From Oscheius dolichura (lineage: Eukaryota; Nematoda; Chromadorea; Rhabditida; Rhabditidae): a DNA stretch of 64,000 nt. A program made the translations under genes and the position numbers. The stretch covers positions 11,966,001-12,030,000 of the forward strand of contig OW051497.1 in the NCBI GenBank assembly GCA_932521035.1. Reading direction: 5' to 3'. This document shows, in pieces, positions 60,091 to 64,000 of the stretch; within the stretch, counting starts at the first letter, position 1; each line of letters opens with the position of its first letter. The notes under the pieces were generated by a model that saw nothing but the letters and a program-made list of their open reading frames with translations, did not search any database and was not told the origin of the DNA.

Positions 60091-61989
60091 ATGCTTGGAA
60101 TAATATTAGTACTAGTGGGAACCTGGCTATTTTACCATATGTATTGGAAGAGAAGAAATCTACCGCCTGGTAAGTTGATATAATAAGGCCTGCTGCAATA
60201 CTCAGGTCCTCTTCCGCTCCCTTTTATTGGAAATTTGTACATTATGGCGCTCCATGAACCGGGATACTCGGCTTATGAGATGTGGCGACGACAATATGGA
60301 CCTGTTTACACTTATTGGATTGGAAATTTTCCCTTTGTTGTGATCTCGGATTATCCTAGTTTGAAGAAAACTGTTATTAACGACGGCGAGACGTATCAGG
60401 ACAAGTTTAATTTCGAGGAAATGACCAAGATCTATCGAGGTAAGGAGGAATTTTTTGTTTGATCGTTTCCTTTTTTAGGAGGTGGATATGGAGTGGTTGA
60501 GACGAACGGTGACACCTGGCGAGAACATCGGCGCTTCGTAATCCACCAGCTGAGAGAATTTGGCCTTGGGAAGAACATGATGGAACAAAGAGTAAGTTCC
60601 CTAACCAGGGGAATCAATATGCGAATAAATTGAAGGTCATGTCGGAGGTTGACCATCTCACTGACTCTATTTTTAAGTTAGCCACAACTGGAGAAGAAAT
60701 CAAAATACAGGTGGGAACTATTTAAATTAGATAAAGCTGACTTCAGGATCACATCGATGTGGGCGTTGGCAGCGTTATTAACCAATTACTCTTTGGTTAT
60801 CGCTTTGATGAGGTTTTCTAAAATGTTTCCTAAAAACCAGGCATTTCAGCCAAGTCTACCGGAGTTCTTACATCTCAAAGGGTTAATCGGCAAGCAGATG
60901 AGAGACTTCTCCTCACCTGTGGCATTTCTCCTCATTGCCTATCCATTCCTTCGCTACATTATTCCATATTTCCAAAAGATGTACAATTTGTGAGTTTACC
61001 CAGTGCCTCATTAACATTTCCTTAGAATCATCTATTACCGGACCTCCTTCTATGACTTTTTCAAGAAGCAAATCGACGAACACGAAAAACATGTAAGTGC
61101 TTCGTCTTTTATAAATTGTTGCCTTTCGGAAACATTTGTTATGATTTGGGTTCCAGATTGATTACGCGTCTCAAACATCAACGGACTTTGTGGACGCGTA
61201 CTTGAAGGAAAAGAAGAAGAGAGAAGATGCCGGCGATTTTGAATCCTTCAGCTACATCCAACTGACCAACCTCTGCCTTGACTTATGGCTGGCAGGCATG
61301 GAAACAACCTCGAATACTCTGCTTTGGGGCTTCGCTTTTGTTCTCAATAACCTGGAAGTGCAGGTGATCCCGGGAGATAACTTTGTTCAGTTCAGTTTTA
61401 GGACAAAATGCATGAGGAACTAGACAGAGCTATTGCAAGCGGGCGAGAGATTACAATGGCGGACAAACTCAACCTTCCATACTGTAACGCTGTTATTAAT
61501 GTAAGAACATAGTTTGCCCCTGAATAGTTCACTTCAGGAAGTTCAAAGAATGGCGAACCTCCTCCCAATGAACCTCCTCCACCAGACGAGCAGACCTACC
61601 GAACTAATGGGCTATCAAGTATCCCCCGTACCGGAAAACAATCCAACAAAAGTTTTCAGTTACCTGCTGGAACAGGCGTGCTTCCTCAAATATCCACGGT
61701 CCTCTACGACAAAGATGTGTTCCCTGAACCGGAAAAGTTCAAGCCAGAAAGGTTCTTGAACAGCGACGGCAAATTGCTGAAAGTCGACGAGCTGATCCCC
61801 TTCTCTATTGGAAAGCGAATGTGTCTGGGTGAAAGCCTAGCCCGAATGGAGCTGTTTCTCTTCACGACGAATATCTTTAATCGCTTTAAAATATCCTGTT
61901 GTGGGGGCCCTCCTGACCTTGTGAAGAAGTTCGGCGTAACTATGCAGCCCCAACCATTTAATTTGTATGCAAAGATACGACACGCCTAA
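60091..61989 (+). CDS. Cytochrome P450, clan 2 (nematode CYP33/34/35-like)
   Basis: Heme monooxygenase of the ER membrane. Eleven exons: 60091-60169, 60206-60439, 60479-60591, 60636-60710, 60747-60812, 60850-60989, 61026-61092, 61157-61363, 61402-61500, 61538-61618 and 61660-61989 (496 residues, family length). An N-terminal anchor MLGIILVLVGTWLFYHMYW precedes the hinge NLPPGPLPLPFIGN. Next are WREHRRFVIHQLREFGLGKN (helix C), AGMETTSNTLLWG (helix I, oxygen-binding Thr), EVQR (ExxR of helix K), FPEPEKFKPERFL and the heme loop FSIGKRMCLGE with its Cys. GGGYGVVETNGDTWREHRRF resembles C. elegans CYP33-35 enzymes. Substrate unknown; xenobiotic or fatty-acid oxidation is usual for this clan. Confidence 0.97.
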
Positions 61990-64000
61990 GTGCTGTTGTT
62001 GTAAAAACAGTTTAAAATATCGTCGTGCGACCCCGGTTTTTTAGCGGGTTTATGTAAACTTTATTCCAAAGAGCTACTCTGTTTATAAAATGTTTAAATA
62101 AATCACGTTCATTATTCAACAGTCGCTAAAATGACATATGATTATTCTTTTCGGGAAATGAAACGGTCTTTTGTCTTTGCTACGATCTCCGCTTTCTAAA
62201 AATCCTCTGCTCCTCTGAAATTCTCCCTCGTAAAGTGAGGCTTGCGGTTGATTGCAGAGATCAATCAAGTGCTAAAGCACCAATAACTGCGACAATTGTC
62301 GTTTTCCAACACTTGTACATATGATAAACATCAATTTTCTCACATTACACCTATCAGGGGTGGAGGAATGGTGATCACTCTATTACGACACATTATTTCT
62401 GCCATTGGAGTCAAGTTCGCTGAGATCCAACGGGGCCGCAGGATCAGGTTCCACTCGCTTTCTGTCATGACACAAGTGATCTTGTAGCTCGCTTTTTACT
62501 TTCGCCCTGGGATGTTTTCCTTCGGAAGAGGGGGGAGACGGGAGAGAGATGATTACCATCTCTCTTCTCTTGGAAAACAATGCTCGGTTCCGAGATCGTT
62601 CCTATGCCAAGGCAAACACTGCCTTGTCCAGCTCATTTGTGACAATTTGAACTTTCCGACTACCTAAATATTTGTCTCAAAAAAGGCGCCGATCGCCATG
62701 AAGTGCTTTGAAGAGCGTAAATAGCCATAGGCCACGACATACACTGTCTCATGGATGAGACATTGAGCGCCTTCTTATGTCACCTTAAAAATTAAGATTA
62801 GCCAGATGATTGGTGCCCCTTTTTTGCCCCCGGGAGGTGGATTAGATCATTCCTGTTTTCTGTTTTCGCTTGGCTAACAAAAACATGGCGCGGATACGGT
62901 TTTCCCCCTTAATTTCACTTACGATCTTGAGATAGACACGATCATTTCCCTGTTTGGGAAAGACATCATCCTCTCGACTTGATCACTAATGGAAAATATC
63001 TGGCTTCATCTTTTTCTACGCCGCGCTTCTCGCTTTCGCGCATTCTCTCTTAAAATAGAAATAGAACTGTTTGATTTTTCTTGTAAATAAGATACAGAAC
63101 ACCTCGTCTGCCAATTTCTAACCCTTTGCTCAGCCAGTTTTTATCGTGTTTTCAACTGTTGCACCTGATCATGAGGTCTTGATACCACATGTTAATCCAG
63201 CCAGACAATCTTTGGTAAACGGCTCATCTGGCTACCAATCTCCCCCATTTTAGTTGTTTCTAGATGGGGCTGTTTTCGTGTGTGTAGCCCTCAAGTGTCC
63301 TTGCAATGGCCACTTTGAGAGTGTCGTCCCGCCATCTACCTTCCTGTAAATCCGTTTTCCGCTTTTGCAACATAATTTGATTGAAAGGATAATCGTTTCC
63401 TCCTGGCAGTGACTGCAAGCTGACCCCCGGTCACAATTCTCGCATTCATACTGGTCGCGACCTCAAAGGGCGCCCCGCAGCTAGGGCTCAATCCCTCCAA
63501 CACACGTCTCTCTTTCTACCCGACCAAAGTGTCAACAGTTCTATTCATCCTCTCACCCTCCGTGTGAAAAATATACTCTCTTTCCGTATCCGACCAGCAT
63601 CGTGTTCTTGTCAAAAGACATTTCTTCGAGGAAGAAATTAGCCCATCCCCAGGGTGGAGGATTGGATGTCAATTTGAGGAAAACCGGCATTTCTCCTTGA
63701 GCTTTCATCATGGCAGCCCGTTTCGTAATTAAGTTCCCCTTTTCTCATTACCGTATCCAAATACCTCACTTTTCTCACTCTTTATTTATCTAGGGAACTA
63801 CTTCGAGCATCTTTGAGGTTTCTTTAAATAGCGCGTCGGAGAATTTTAACGAGTTGAGGTAACCAGTAACTTGTGTTGCAAAAAGAAGCAGGAAAAAAGT
63901 GATAAGCTGGCGCCATTCCTCTGATTAATTGAGTCTGACAAGTTCTTTTCGGGAGAAATGAGAAGTTATTGTACGATTAGTTGTACTCTTTAACCTGGGC
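61990..64000. other. Intergenic to window end, no gene seen
   Basis: AAATAAATCACG at 62096-62107 may be the P450 poly(A) region. The next 1.9 kb contains no exon-like open frame; frames at 62296-62580 overlap on both strands without support. Confidence 0.45.

Noticed and set aside
61538-61659. A 32-nt intron in the P450 gene (donor GTACCG at 61628)
   Set aside because: The donor GTATCC at 61619 gives GYQLPAGTG, which matches the P450 family; the intron is therefore 41 nt.

Overview
The window is nuclear DNA of an invertebrate animal, most likely a nematode. Genes are split by many short GT-AG introns, often only 35-60 nt, with T-rich ...TTTCAG acceptors. The gene set is metazoan: SRF, CDKL kinase, peptide-type GPCR, OATP, NCKX, TMEM186, ETFRF1. 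A TTBK-like CK1 kinase, a clan-2 (CYP33/34/35-like) P450, several orphan secreted proteins and closely spaced co-oriented genes all fit a nematode. The species cannot be named from the sequence. There are no prokaryotic features. Exon models were built by eye from frame, splice signals and family knowledge; in nearly all models exon lengths add up to an intact frame.

Layout. 1-5 kb: the tail of an unidentified + gene, a - strand coiled-coil gene with a C-terminal part resembling IST1, and a - strand basic nuclear-type protein. 5.5-9.1 kb: IST1 (ESCRT-III). 9.1-16.1 kb: a long 5' region and the SRF gene. 16.6-20.1 kb: two tandem paralogous secreted proteins and one orphan gene. 21.6-23.0 kb: CDKL1/4-type kinase. 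23.0-26.3 kb: a decayed MULE transposase copy and other repeats. 26.3-27.8 kb: rhodopsin-family GPCR of the nematode neuropeptide-receptor type. 29.8-31.1 kb: ETFRF1/LYRM5 and a small secreted protein. 32.4-33.8 kb: TTBK-like kinase. 33.9-40.6 kb: a direct segmental duplication of about 1.4 kb carrying diverged tandem repeats, flanking about 3.9 kb with three small - strand genes and one weak membrane ORF. 40.8-43.8 kb: hemopexin-repeat protein, small secreted protein, Ly6/Quiver-type protein and a + strand secreted orphan. 43.8-47.2 kb: no gene seen. 47.2-49.6 kb: coiled-coil protein and alpha-SNAP. 50.3-51.2 kb: TMEM186. 52.4-55.1 kb: K+-dependent Na+/Ca2+ exchanger. 55.9-59.1 kb: OATP transporter. 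59.2-59.4 kb: a very small secreted, possibly neuropeptide-like precursor. 60.1-62.0 kb: cytochrome P450. 62-64 kb: no gene seen.

The genes do not form one pathway. IST1 and alpha-SNAP serve membrane traffic; ETFRF1 and TMEM186 serve mitochondrial electron transfer; NCKX, OATP and the GPCR are membrane proteins; P450 and OATP are typical of xenobiotic or steroid handling. The least explained material is the duplicated tandem-repeat block at 34-40.6 kb, the tandem secreted family at 16.6-18.9 kb and the tiny precursor at 59.2 kb.
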